A stretch of 64,000 nucleotides of DNA from an uncultured Dysosmobacter sp. (GTDB taxonomy: Bacteria; Bacillota; Clostridia; Oscillospirales; Oscillospiraceae): positions 62,001 to 126,000 of the forward strand of contig CANQPD010000002.1 in NCBI GenBank assembly GCA_947625655.1, read 5' to 3'. Shown here piece after piece: positions 22,681 to 30,855 of this stretch (its first letter is position 1; each line of letters opens with the position of its first letter). The position numbers and the translations under genes are program-made. Below the pieces are notes generated by a model. It was given only the letters and a program-made list of their open reading frames with translations, was not told the DNA's origin and did not search any database.

Positions 22681-23667
22681 ATGCAGCAGCCTTTGACTTG
22701 TGTTGAAATATGTGCTGGTGCTGGTGGACAGGCTTTGGGTCTTGCAATGGCTGGTTTTGTCCATGTAGCACTTGTAGAGTATGAAAAAGATTATTGTAAA
22801 ATTTTGAAGCAGAACCGCCCCGAATGGAATGTTATTTGTGCCGATGTCCATGATTTTGATGGCCGTCCATATAAAGGCGTAGATTTGTTGGCTGGCGGGG
22901 TTCCTTGCCCTCCATTCTCAGTTGCAGGCAAGCAGCTTGGAAAGGAAGACGATCGAGATCTTTTCCCTGAGGCAATCCGCCTGATTAAGGAAATTCAACC
23001 GAGAGCCGTTATGCTTGAGAATGTACGAGGATTTCTTGATTCCGGTTTTGATGAATATAGAGATCATATTTTTACATCCATTCAAAAGCTGGGATATGTA
23101 ACGTATATTAAACTGCTGAACGCTTCTGATTATGGTGTTCCACAACTTCGCCCCAGAGTTGTTATTATCGGTATACGCAAAGATCAACTTGGCGCTTTTG
23201 CTTATCCAGATGAAAGGCCTGACAGTGCTCCATCCGTTGGCGAAACGCTTTATGACTTGATGGTTCAGAATGGCTGGAACGGCGCAAAGCAATGGGCAAC
23301 AAACGCCAACCGAATTGCTCCTACATTGGTAGGTGGCTCAAAAAAGCACGGTGGTCCTGATCTTGGCCCCACAAGGGCCCGAAATGCTTGGGCTGAACTT
23401 GGAGTAGATGGCCGGGGAATTGCAAATGAAGCTCCTGCCCCTGATTTTGAGGGAATGCCCCGTTTAACCAGCCGGATGATGGCACGGATTCAGGGATTTC
23501 CCGATACCTGGACGTTTGGAAACCGAAAAACAGTTGCCTGCCGGATGATTGGAAATGCTTTTCCTCCCCCGGTTGCTCAAGCAGTCGGAGAAAAAATAAA
23601 GGAGTGTCTTGAACATGGATGCATTGATAGCAAATGCGAGATTTCATTTTCACAAGCAGTTGTTTGA
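22681..23667 (+). CDS. DNA (cytosine-5) methyltransferase
   Basis: 328 residues with the m5C-MTase motifs in order: I (EICAGAGGQALGL, about 9-21), IV with catalytic C76 (GGVPCPPFS), VI (MLENVRGF, 111-118), VIII (QLRPRVVIIG), the target recognition region, and X (GNAFPPPVAQAVG). It should protect host DNA from the partner nuclease. Given the NgoMIV-type nuclease, a CCGG-containing site such as GCCGGC is likely; the exact sequence is inferred. It overlaps the nuclease gene by 53 bp. Confidence 0.93.
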   Translation: MQQPLTCVEICAGAGGQALGLAMAGFVHVALVEYEKDYCKILKQNRPEWNVICADVHDFDGRPYKGVDLLAGGVPCPPFSVAGKQLGKEDDRDLFPEAIRLIKEIQPRAVMLENVRGFLDSGFDEYRDHIFTSIQKLGYVTYIKLLNASDYGVPQLRPRVVIIGIRKDQLGAFAYPDERPDSAPSVGETLYDLMVQNGWNGAKQWATNANRIAPTLVGGSKKHGGPDLGPTRARNAWAELGVDGRGIANEAPAPDFEGMPRLTSRMMARIQGFPDTWTFGNRKTVACRMIGNAFPPPVAQAVGEKIKECLEHGCIDSKCEISFSQAVV

Positions 23668-24490
23668 AACCAATACCTTGACTTTGACCTCAGCTGGCGT
23701 TACATCCAATGCAGATACCAGCAGCCGCGGTTCAAAGGCGATTGCTCGCAGAATTGTTGATATTCTTGTGGAGGAACAGCATCATGCCGTTTCGACCGTC
23801 GATAAAATCTCTGGGCAGACACTTGGCAAGCAATTTGAAACGCTAACAATGGAGTTCCTCCGGGAGACTTTTCCTCAACTGCAAAATCTGCGTCCTGGAA
23901 AATGGACAATTCTCCAGCTTGGCAACAATAACAAGCTGAAAACCAGCGATTTTGCTCAGTATGAGCACCTCGCTTACCTGAACGCGCTTACTACACAAAA
24001 TGCGCAGTTGGCCGCTGCGCTCGGAAACGATTATCTTGTTGCGCCTGATGTTGTGGTTTACCGGGATTTGTATGAAGATGCCGAAATCAATGTAAGTCAG
24101 TGCATAGTCGATGATGATATCGGCAAAATGGCCGATATTCGGAAATCCAATGGAGGCAAACCAATCCTTCATGCAAGTGTTTCTGCAAAGTATACCATGC
24201 GCAGCGATCGGGCGCAGAACAGCCGGACAGAAGCATTGAACCTGATCCGTAATCGCAAAGGACACCTGCCTCACATTGTTGTGGTAACAGCAGAACCTAT
24301 GCCGAACCGGCTGGCCTCTCTTGCCCTCGGAACTGGCGATATAGACTGCGTATATCATTTTGCGCTCTATGAGCTGATCCGGGCGGTTAAGGAAGTCGGC
24401 TCTGAAGACGCAGTTGAAACATTGGAAACCTTGGTTCAGGGCAAGCGCCTCAAAGACATCTCGGACTTGCCGTTGGATTTGTCTGTGTAA
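23615..24490 (+). CDS. NgoMIV-family type II restriction endonuclease
   Basis: 291 residues. The active-site spacing equals that of NgoMIV: E75 (GKQFETL), D145 (APDVVVY), K192 in S-A-K (47 residues after D145) and E206 (14 after K192), each shifted by 5 from NgoMIV E70, D140, K187 and E201. R196, D198 and R199 (RSDR) match the residues that read CCGG. It cuts unmethylated foreign DNA, probably at GCCGGC or a relative. ATG 23615 lies 10 bp after AAAGGAG. Confidence 0.88.
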   Translation: MDALIANARFHFHKQLFETNTLTLTSAGVTSNADTSSRGSKAIARRIVDILVEEQHHAVSTVDKISGQTLGKQFETLTMEFLRETFPQLQNLRPGKWTILQLGNNNKLKTSDFAQYEHLAYLNALTTQNAQLAAALGNDYLVAPDVVVYRDLYEDAEINVSQCIVDDDIGKMADIRKSNGGKPILHASVSAKYTMRSDRAQNSRTEALNLIRNRKGHLPHIVVVTAEPMPNRLASLALGTGDIDCVYHFALYELIRAVKEVGSEDAVETLETLVQGKRLKDISDLPLDLSV

Positions 24491-24906
24491 TGGCTGATAC
24501 AATTTCTCCCGGAAGGAGAAGCGAAATAATGTCCCACATCAAAAGCAAGGACACCAGTATCGAGCTTTTGGTGCGGCGCAAATTGTTCTCGATGGGATAC
24601 CGTTACCGTGTGAATTACAAGGCGCTCCCTGGAAAACCTGACATTGTGTTCACAAAGAAAAAGGTGGCCATTTTTATTCACGGGTGCTATTGGCATGGGC
24701 ATGATTGCGGAAGCCGCTACGCACATTCCAGCCAGTCTAACAAGATGTACTGGGGCACAAAAATTGAGCGGACAAAGCAACGAGATGAAAAGCACATTCA
24801 GGCGCTTGAGGCTGACGGGTGGACAGTCGTAGTGCTTTGGGAGTGCCAGATTAGGCAAAGCTTTGATCAAACAGTGGAGTTTATTGTAAAAACACTGAGT
24901 GAATAG
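24490..24906 (+). CDS. vsr: Very short patch repair endonuclease Vsr
   Basis: Vsr nicks next to T:G mismatches produced by deamination of 5-methylcytosine. The residues used by E. coli Vsr are at the same numbers here: E25 (DTSIE), D51 (PGKPDIVF), H64 and H69 (FIHGCYWHGH). The 138-residue length is normal. It overlaps the nuclease stop by 1 bp, completing a C-M-R-V cluster. It limits mutation at the methylated sites. Confidence 0.93.
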   Translation: MADTISPGRRSEIMSHIKSKDTSIELLVRRKLFSMGYRYRVNYKALPGKPDIVFTKKKVAIFIHGCYWHGHDCGSRYAHSSQSNKMYWGTKIERTKQRDEKHIQALEADGWTVVVLWECQIRQSFDQTVEFIVKTLSE

Positions 24907-24995
24907 AAATGTTACGCTGAGAAGCAGATAGATTCCAAAATTATTGCTAAATGGAGCAGAATGCAGGAAAGCTTTAGGGGAGGAAAAAGCGAAAA

Positions 24996-26366
24996 ATGTA
25001 CGACCTATCCTCAAAATTCAACACATTCTACAGTTCTAATGTTGTTCTATCGCAAGCTGTTCAAGCTGAACTGTATGATAAGAAGGATTTGAATATTCAA
25101 CGCCTTAAGGACGGATTAAAAGAATATAACGAAGAGAACGGCACTTCGTATTCAGTGGTAGAAACTTGTGTTCAGGGAAGTGTAGCAATGTCTACAGTCG
25201 TTCAAAATGAAGACAGTGACTATGACATAGATGTTGCTGTTGTTTTTAGCAAAGCCGCTCTTGGTAATAAGGGTGCTCAAGCTACCAGAAACATGGTGGC
25301 AAATGCCCTTCGGAGAAAAACGAAGCAATTTAGTGCAGAGCCAGAAGTTAAAACCAGCTGCGTTCGGATAAAATACGCGGACGGTTATCACATCGATTTT
25401 GCTGTTTATAGGCGGTATTATGATACCGAGAATAATTGTTGGATTTATGAACATGCAGGGGCTGATTGGACAGAACGCGAACTTAAGGGCCTAACCGAAT
25501 GGTTTAAAACACAGAACGATGCTTCCGGCGGAAAACTTAGAAAAGTAGTCCGCCTCTCCAAAATGTTCTGTAAATCCCGAGATACATGGAAGAATATGCC
25601 GAGTGGATTGCTTCAGACTGTCCTATGTGATGAAAAATTACAATATTCCTATGATCGTATCGACGAGCTGTTCTATTATACGATGAAAGAGATCGTGGAC
25701 CGACTTGAAACAGATACATCTGTTGTTGCTCCCGTAGATAACAGTAGAGTCTTAACACCAAGGCAAAGCGACACGCAGAAAATGACTAACTGGAGGAACC
25801 GGCTTAAAAGTAAACTGGAAGATTTGGATGTTTTGTTTAAGGATGACTGCACAAAGCAAGATGCACTTCAAGCATGGTACGGTTTCTTCAACCATGATTT
25901 TTGGAATGAGCAGGTAGCCGAGTCGTCTAATTATTCTCAATCGCCAACGCAAATTTTTAAGTCTGTGTGTTCCTTTGCCGACACAGAGCAATTTATTGAG
26001 GACTTGTACCCGGTCAATCTTTGCTATAGTTGTAGAATATCTTGCCACGTCAGTGGAAACGGTTGGAGGCCTAAGCCATTATCTGAATTTCTAACAATGC
26101 TACGGCATTACTTACCGCACAATTTTGAAATTCGTTGTGTGATGGAATACACAAATTGTCCGCAGCCATACAAGATTTTATGGAAAGTTAAAAATGTGGG
26201 GCCCGAAGCCGAAAGACGGAATCAGCTCAGAGGACAAATTGTTGAAAAGGGGAAGGGCATAGTTGAACACAGTAGATTTTTCGGCAACCACTATATAGAA
26301 TGTTTTATTATTAAGAATGGAATATGTGTTGCGAAAACAAGGGTTGATATTCCGATTGGTAGGTGA
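24996..26366 (+). CDS. CBASS CD-NTase (SMODS) with C-terminal AGS-C sensor domain
   Basis: The enzyme should make a cyclic oligonucleotide signal on phage infection. The nucleotidyltransferase motif is GS (residues 61-62) followed by D75, D77 and D79 (SDYDID), with a third acidic residue D134 (YHIDFAVYR). The C-terminal part (about 335-456: CYSCRISCHVSGNGW, ILWKVKNVGPEA, NHYIECFIIKNG) fits the AGS-C domain fused to many SMODS enzymes. The 456-residue length is usual. The effector gene follows after 7 bp. No Cap2/Cap3 or HORMA genes are present, so this is type I CBASS. Confidence 0.88.
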   Translation: MYDLSSKFNTFYSSNVVLSQAVQAELYDKKDLNIQRLKDGLKEYNEENGTSYSVVETCVQGSVAMSTVVQNEDSDYDIDVAVVFSKAALGNKGAQATRNMVANALRRKTKQFSAEPEVKTSCVRIKYADGYHIDFAVYRRYYDTENNCWIYEHAGADWTERELKGLTEWFKTQNDASGGKLRKVVRLSKMFCKSRDTWKNMPSGLLQTVLCDEKLQYSYDRIDELFYYTMKEIVDRLETDTSVVAPVDNSRVLTPRQSDTQKMTNWRNRLKSKLEDLDVLFKDDCTKQDALQAWYGFFNHDFWNEQVAESSNYSQSPTQIFKSVCSFADTEQFIEDLYPVNLCYSCRISCHVSGNGWRPKPLSEFLTMLRHYLPHNFEIRCVMEYTNCPQPYKILWKVKNVGPEAERRNQLRGQIVEKGKGIVEHSRFFGNHYIECFIIKNGICVAKTRVDIPIGR

Positions 26367-26373
26367 TAACTTC

Positions 26374-27273
26374 ATGAAAATTGGAAAGTTAATTGGACTT
26401 GTTTTTGTATCTGCTATTTCCATCACGATTATATTCCTTTTTGAAATAAAGAATTGGCCTGCTGGAAGTAGCCTCTCAGGTATCGTACTCGGTTTCTCTC
26501 TTCCGGGACTCTGGCACTCGATTCAAGATCTTCTGGACACGACAAATTGGAAGGTATCTCAGAGGAGATTGAAACGTGGTGGTTTTATCACAGATGACAC
26601 CATCATCCGTATTTCATTCGCCTACCTCTATCGGATCAAGATAAGCGACAAATATCTCCTGGTTAAAAATGAACGTGGAACCGGGAAGTATCAGCCGGTG
26701 GGTGGCGTTTATAAACTAAAAGGAAATGAAAAAATTGAACTGAAAAATCGTTTCCTTGTAAAAGATGACAATAAGGTGTCGATTGACGAGTCCTCTCGTG
26801 ATGATTATCGGCTTCGAATGGAGAACCAGTACCTACGAAAATTCGTTAAACGGTTCAACAAGAAAGCAGAACGGGAGCGAGTTGATGACTTAAGTCGAGA
26901 GTTCGAGGAAGAACTTGTAAAAACAGGTATTGTCAACTGGAAACAGATTACATACCGTTTTTGCGGTAGACATATGACAGAACTGAAATTCGGAGAGCAC
27001 TTTCAAATTTATGAACTTCTTCTTGCTGATGTGGTTGAATTGATACCCACTCCTGAGCAAGAGCAGGATTTACAGAGGTTGATGGCACAACAGTCCGATA
27101 TGTATCGTTTTGCCACAGCTGAGGAAATCATCTCGCTCGGAATTAATACGGCAACTGGCAATCTTGAGGAATCTATCGGTGACCACACTAAGAAAACTAT
27201 TCAGGAGAACGAGAGGCAACTGATGAAAATTCCTGGTGTTGGTAAAGAGTATACCGTACAACTCAATGATTGA
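26374..27273 (+). CDS. CBASS effector: membrane-anchored SMODS-associated NUDIX protein
   Basis: 299 residues. Two N-terminal hydrophobic helices lie at about 5-24 and 34-52 (LIGLVFVSAISITIIFLF). A domain follows with NUDIX-like features: GTGKYQPVGGVYKL (about 106-119), and the core REFEEELVKTG near 180-190. This matches the SMODS-associated NUDIX effectors with transmembrane helices (Cap16-type). The signal from the CD-NTase would trigger membrane damage and death of infected cells; the mechanism is inferred from the family. ATG 26374 is chosen over 26317, which lies inside the upstream gene. Confidence 0.8.
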   Translation: MKIGKLIGLVFVSAISITIIFLFEIKNWPAGSSLSGIVLGFSLPGLWHSIQDLLDTTNWKVSQRRLKRGGFITDDTIIRISFAYLYRIKISDKYLLVKNERGTGKYQPVGGVYKLKGNEKIELKNRFLVKDDNKVSIDESSRDDYRLRMENQYLRKFVKRFNKKAERERVDDLSREFEEELVKTGIVNWKQITYRFCGRHMTELKFGEHFQIYELLLADVVELIPTPEQEQDLQRLMAQQSDMYRFATAEEIISLGINTATGNLEESIGDHTKKTIQENERQLMKIPGVGKEYTVQLND

Positions 27274-27308
27274 TCGGTAGGATCTTGTATCTATTATAGC
27301 TCAATCAT

Positions 27309-27325
27309 GGCAACACATTGGCAAC
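27309..27325 (+). repeat. Right arm-type direct repeat pair of element B
   Basis: GGCAAC at 27309-27314 and 27320-27325 with ACATT between, followed by AAAAAAT, matching the left pair at 15256. It is 101 bp from the core at 27427. Confidence 0.7.
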
Positions 27326-27426
27326 AAAAAATCAGATAGCCCATGCCGTCTGAATAATGAAAGTAATCCAAATAATCTGAACTAAATCCCATAAGCAAAA
27401 CTGTTTAAGATTTCTTTTTCAGGAGC

Positions 27427-27438
27427 GAGTGGGAATAA
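27427..27438 (+). other. Attachment site 3: right end of element B
   Basis: GAGTGGGAATAA, identical to the core at 15185. It is followed within 13 bp by a strong terminator, as would be expected after the stop codon of guaA. Confidence 0.8.
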
Positions 27439-27450
27439 AGCGCCAAAGCT

Positions 27451-27493
27451 CCGGAATCCTTGATTTTTCAAGGTTTCCGGGGCGTTTCTTTTT
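27451..27493 (+). terminator. Terminator right of attachment site 3
   Basis: CCGGAA, T, CCTTGA (27451-27463) pairs with TCAAGG, T, TTCCGG (27468-27480) around TTTT, followed by GGCGTTTCTTTTT. It may be the original terminator of guaA or of an earlier element at the site. Confidence 0.8.
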
Positions 27494-27509
27494 GCGGTGG
27501 CATGAAATT

Positions 27510-27629
27510 GACTCTGTCTCCGCTAACTATGAGCGGGCCAAGCGGTCCTTTGGCCCGGAGCAGGCAGCGGCGGCTGTGGAGGCCGCCAAACAGCGGGAAC
27601 AGGCGGAGAAAGCCCGCAAGCGGCCGCGG
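27510..27629 (+). pseudogene. Relaxase C-terminal remnant
   Basis: The frame reads NYERAKRSFGPEQAAAAVEAAKQ, then REQAEKARKR. It matches the tail of the element A relaxase (YERVRRAIGPEQADRILEAAYQ). No start or catalytic part is present. It lies outside element B, so it is the leftover of a third, related element that used the same site. Confidence 0.6.
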
Positions 27630-27676
27630 GCTCCCTCCTGCCGGGCGGGGCGCGGAGGATTTCGCGCGGCATGCGG

Positions 27677-27713
27677 AAACTGGCAGGCGATCTTGCGATC
27701 GCCTGCCAGTTTT
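27677..27713. terminator. Bidirectional terminator between element remnants and efflux operon
   Basis: A perfect 16-bp stem: AAACTGGCAGGCGATC (27677-27692) and GATCGCCTGCCAGTTT (27697-27712) with loop TTGC. It lies 38 bp beyond the stop of the minus-strand RND gene and ends that operon. Confidence 0.85.
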
Positions 27714-27750
27714 CATATGATTGGGGACGGAACGCGCTTTTTTCACGCCG

Positions 27751-30700
27751 TCACACCTGGGCGGGGGACTCCTGAGACGGCTGGGACTTCTTTTTGCGGA
27801 ACCTGCCCCGGAATTTCCCCGGCAGATCGTCGATGACGGAGTAATACACCGGCGTGAACAGCAGCGTCACCACGGTGGAGATGATCATGCCGCTCATCAT
27901 GACGATGCCCATGTCGCTCATCATCTCGTTGGTGTCGCCGATGCCCAGGGCCATGGGGACCATGGCCAGGACGGTGGTCAGGGTGGTCATCATAATGGGC
28001 CGGATGCGCAGGGGGCAGGCCTTCAGGATGGCTTCCTCCCGGCTCTCCCCCATCTCCCGGCGGATCTTGATGTACTCCACCAGGATGATGGAGTTGTTGA
28101 CCACCGTGCCCGCCAGCATGATGAGGGCCACCAGGGAGATCATGGACAGGTCCCGGCCCGTCAGGGGCAGGGCAAACAGTGCCCCGGTGAAGGCCACCGG
28201 CAGGATCATCATGACGATGACCGGCATTAAGAAGGACTCGAACTGGGCCGCCAGCACGAAGTACACCAGGCCCAGGGCCACCAGCAGCGCCAGCAGCAGG
28301 TCGGAGAAGCTCTCCATCATGTCGGAGTAGCTGCCCGTCAGCTGGGCGGTGTAGCCCTCCGGCATCTGATAGCTGTCCAGTAGGGCCGTCAGCTGTTTGG
28401 TCATCTCCGTGACATTGCCGCTGACGGTGTCGCCGGTGATGGTCACCTGGCGGGACTGGTTGACACGGGTGATGGTCTGAGGCGCCTGGACGATGGACAC
28501 GTCGGCCACGGAGCTCAGGGGCACATAGCCGCCCATGGCGGTGGCCACGGACATGGAGCGCAGGGCGTCCAGGCTGGCGGCGGCGGAGCCGTCGCCCTTG
28601 ACCACCACATCCAGCTCCTTGTTGTCAATGGTCACGGTGGTGGCGGTGCTGCCGGTCAGCTCCGACCGGACGGCGGCGCCCACCTGGGCGGCCGTCAGGC
28701 CGTACTGGGAGGCGGCCTCCCGGTTCATGGTGACCTCCACCTGGGGCACCTGCTCCGACACGGTGCTGGTGACGTCCACGGCGTCCTCCAGCTTCTCGAT
28801 CTCCTTGATCAGGTCGCCGGCGATCATGGTCAGGGTGTCATAGTCGTCGCCGGTGATCTCCACGCTGATGTCGCTGCCGCCCATCATGGCGGTCATGTCC
28901 GAGGCGGAAACCGTGATCTCACAGCCGGCGATATCCGCCAGGGGCGCGCGCAGGCTGTCCGCCACCTCGCTGCTGGAGCGTTTGCGGTCGCCCCGGTCCA
29001 CCAGGTTCAGCGTCACGGAGGCGGATTCCGGCTGGCAGGTGTAGTACAGGTTATCCAGCTCCGGCACCTGGGCCTGGGCGAGGGCCACCACCCGGTCGGC
29101 GATGGCGGAGGTCTCCGCGATATCCGAGCCGATGGGCGTGCTGATGGAGACAGAGACCATGCCCTGGTCCATCTCCGGCAGCAGGACCATGTTGGTGGAC
29201 AGGCAGCTGACCACGAAGACCGCCACCAGACCCACGGAGGCCAGCATGCCGATTTTCAGATGGTGGACGAAATAGTCCAGCAGGCGGATATAGCGGTCGT
29301 AGAGCTTTTTGATCCAGCGGCCGCAGGTCTCCGCGATGGGGTTGGGCTTTTTGCCCGCCCGCTTGATCTGCTGCGCCCGGACCTTGTCCGTGTCCAGCAG
29401 CATGTAGCACAGCAGCGGCACCCAGGTCAGGGCGATGACCAGGGAGCCCAGGATCAAAAAGGCGATGGTCAGGCAGAAATCCTTGAACAGCATCCCCGCC
29501 ATGCCGCCGGTGAGGCCCAGGGGCAAAAACACGGCCACGGTGGTCAGGGTGGAGGCCAGGACGGAGGTGGTGACCTCCCTGGTGCCGTCCACGCAGGCAC
29601 TCATGCGGTCATGGCCCTCGGCGGCGAAGCGGTAGATGTTCTCCAGCACGACGATGGAGTTATCCACGATCATGCCCACGCCCATGGCGATGCCCCCCAG
29701 GGACATCATGTTCATGGTCAGGTCGAACACGTTCATCAGCACGAACACCGCCAGGATGCACACGGGCATGGACACGGCGATGGTCAGCGTGGCGCCCCAG
29801 CGGCGCAGGAACAAAAACACCACGATGGCCGCCAGCACCACGCCCAGCACGATGTTCTGTAAGGCGGACTCCACGGCCAGATTGATGTAGTCGGAGGCCA
29901 GATAGGGCGCGGTATAGCGGATATTGGGGTTTTCCGCCGCCAGCTCCGCCATCCGCTCCTCCACGGCGTTGGAGGTGGACACCTCGTTGGCGCCGGACTG
30001 GCGGGAGACCTGAAGCACCACGCAGGGGCTGCCGTCCATCTGGGCCAGGGTGTCCGTGTCCTGGGTGGCCAGGGTCACGTCCGCCACCTCGCTGAGGCGG
30101 ACGCTGCCGCCGGTGGGCAGGGCCACCAGCATGTTGGCCACATCCTCCACGGACTGGAACTTGGCGTCGGTGGAGACGGTCAGGGTCTTGGAGCCGTTTT
30201 GCATGTCGCCGCCGGGATACAGCAGATTCTCCGCCGCCAGAAGCTGGGAGATGTAGCTGTTGGAGAGGCCCAGGCCCGCCGCCCGGGCGGCGTCGATCCG
30301 CACTTCAACCTGCTGCTCCACGCCGCCGCTGACCGAGACGGAGGCCACGCCGTCGATGCGCTCCAGAGCGGGGGAGATGGTGTCCTCCGCCAGGGTCTGG
30401 AGCTCCGACAGGTCGTCGCCCATCAGGGCGATGAGGGCGGTGGGCATCAGGTCGCTGACGTTGATGTTGACGATGATGGGGTCCATGGCGCCGTCGGGCA
30501 GGGAGAGCATGTCAAACTTCTCCCGCAGCTTGGTGGCGGCGATGTCCAGATCCGTGCCCTCCACATAGGTGATCTGGACCTGGCTGACGCCGTCGGAGGA
30601 GGTGGAGGACACCTCCTCCACGCCGGAGACGGACATGATGGCCGTCTCCAGGGGCCGGGTCACCAGCTCCTCGATATCCTCCGGTGTGGCGCCGTTGTAA

Positions 30701-30849
30701 TAGCACATGACCAGGGCCATGGGCGCTTCCATATCCGGCAGCAGGGACATCTGGAGCTGGGTGGTGAACACCACGCCGAAGATGGCGATCATGATGACCG
30801 CCAGCAGCGTCGTCACCTTATGCTTGATGCAGAATTTTGCCGTACTCAT
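27751..30849 (-). CDS. RND-family multidrug efflux permease
   Basis: 1032 residues, the normal size of HAE-type RND pumps. It has TM1 near 12-30, two large extracytoplasmic loops, the proton-relay motif GMIVDNSIVVLEN near residue 391, and MLAGTVVNNSIILVEY near 910. It is a proton-driven exporter of drugs or lipophilic compounds. It is the last gene of a TetR-TolC-MFP-RND operon (7 bp after the adaptor gene), so regulation probably follows the TetR protein at 33514. Substrates are unknown. Confidence 0.93.
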   Translation of the reverse strand: MSTAKFCIKHKVTTLLAVIMIAIFGVVFTTQLQMSLLPDMEAPMALVMCYYNGATPEDIEELVTRPLETAIMSVSGVEEVSSTSSDGVSQVQITYVEGTDLDIAATKLREKFDMLSLPDGAMDPIIVNINVSDLMPTALIALMGDDLSELQTLAEDTISPALERIDGVASVSVSGGVEQQVEVRIDAARAAGLGLSNSYISQLLAAENLLYPGGDMQNGSKTLTVSTDAKFQSVEDVANMLVALPTGGSVRLSEVADVTLATQDTDTLAQMDGSPCVVLQVSRQSGANEVSTSNAVEERMAELAAENPNIRYTAPYLASDYINLAVESALQNIVLGVVLAAIVVFLFLRRWGATLTIAVSMPVCILAVFVLMNVFDLTMNMMSLGGIAMGVGMIVDNSIVVLENIYRFAAEGHDRMSACVDGTREVTTSVLASTLTTVAVFLPLGLTGGMAGMLFKDFCLTIAFLILGSLVIALTWVPLLCYMLLDTDKVRAQQIKRAGKKPNPIAETCGRWIKKLYDRYIRLLDYFVHHLKIGMLASVGLVAVFVVSCLSTNMVLLPEMDQGMVSVSISTPIGSDIAETSAIADRVVALAQAQVPELDNLYYTCQPESASVTLNLVDRGDRKRSSSEVADSLRAPLADIAGCEITVSASDMTAMMGGSDISVEITGDDYDTLTMIAGDLIKEIEKLEDAVDVTSTVSEQVPQVEVTMNREAASQYGLTAAQVGAAVRSELTGSTATTVTIDNKELDVVVKGDGSAAASLDALRSMSVATAMGGYVPLSSVADVSIVQAPQTITRVNQSRQVTITGDTVSGNVTEMTKQLTALLDSYQMPEGYTAQLTGSYSDMMESFSDLLLALLVALGLVYFVLAAQFESFLMPVIVMMILPVAFTGALFALPLTGRDLSMISLVALIMLAGTVVNNSIILVEYIKIRREMGESREEAILKACPLRIRPIMMTTLTTVLAMVPMALGIGDTNEMMSDMGIVMMSGMIISTVVTLLFTPVYYSVIDDLPGKFRGRFRKKKSQPSQESPAQV

Positions 30850-30855
30850 CCCCGG

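Larger units (their letters stand above)
15185..27438 (+). mobile_element. Element B: mobilizable element with restriction-modification and CBASS cargo
   Basis: The 12.3-kb element has identical 12-bp cores at 15185-15196 and 27427-27438. Direct repeat pairs of GGCAAC with 11-bp period lie 59 bp and 101 bp inside the ends. The backbone order equals that of element A. Extra genes after the relaxase are two small element proteins, an HTH protein, an NgoMIV-type R-M cluster with vsr, and a two-gene CBASS. A HEPN-like gene sits after the regulator. The RepA-like gene has an in-frame stop. Confidence 0.88.

Noticed and set aside
27429-27836. 135-codon plus-strand frame as a gene
   Set aside because: It has no RBS and runs through two terminators. 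Only the short relaxase-like part is meaningful, so it is reported as a remnant.
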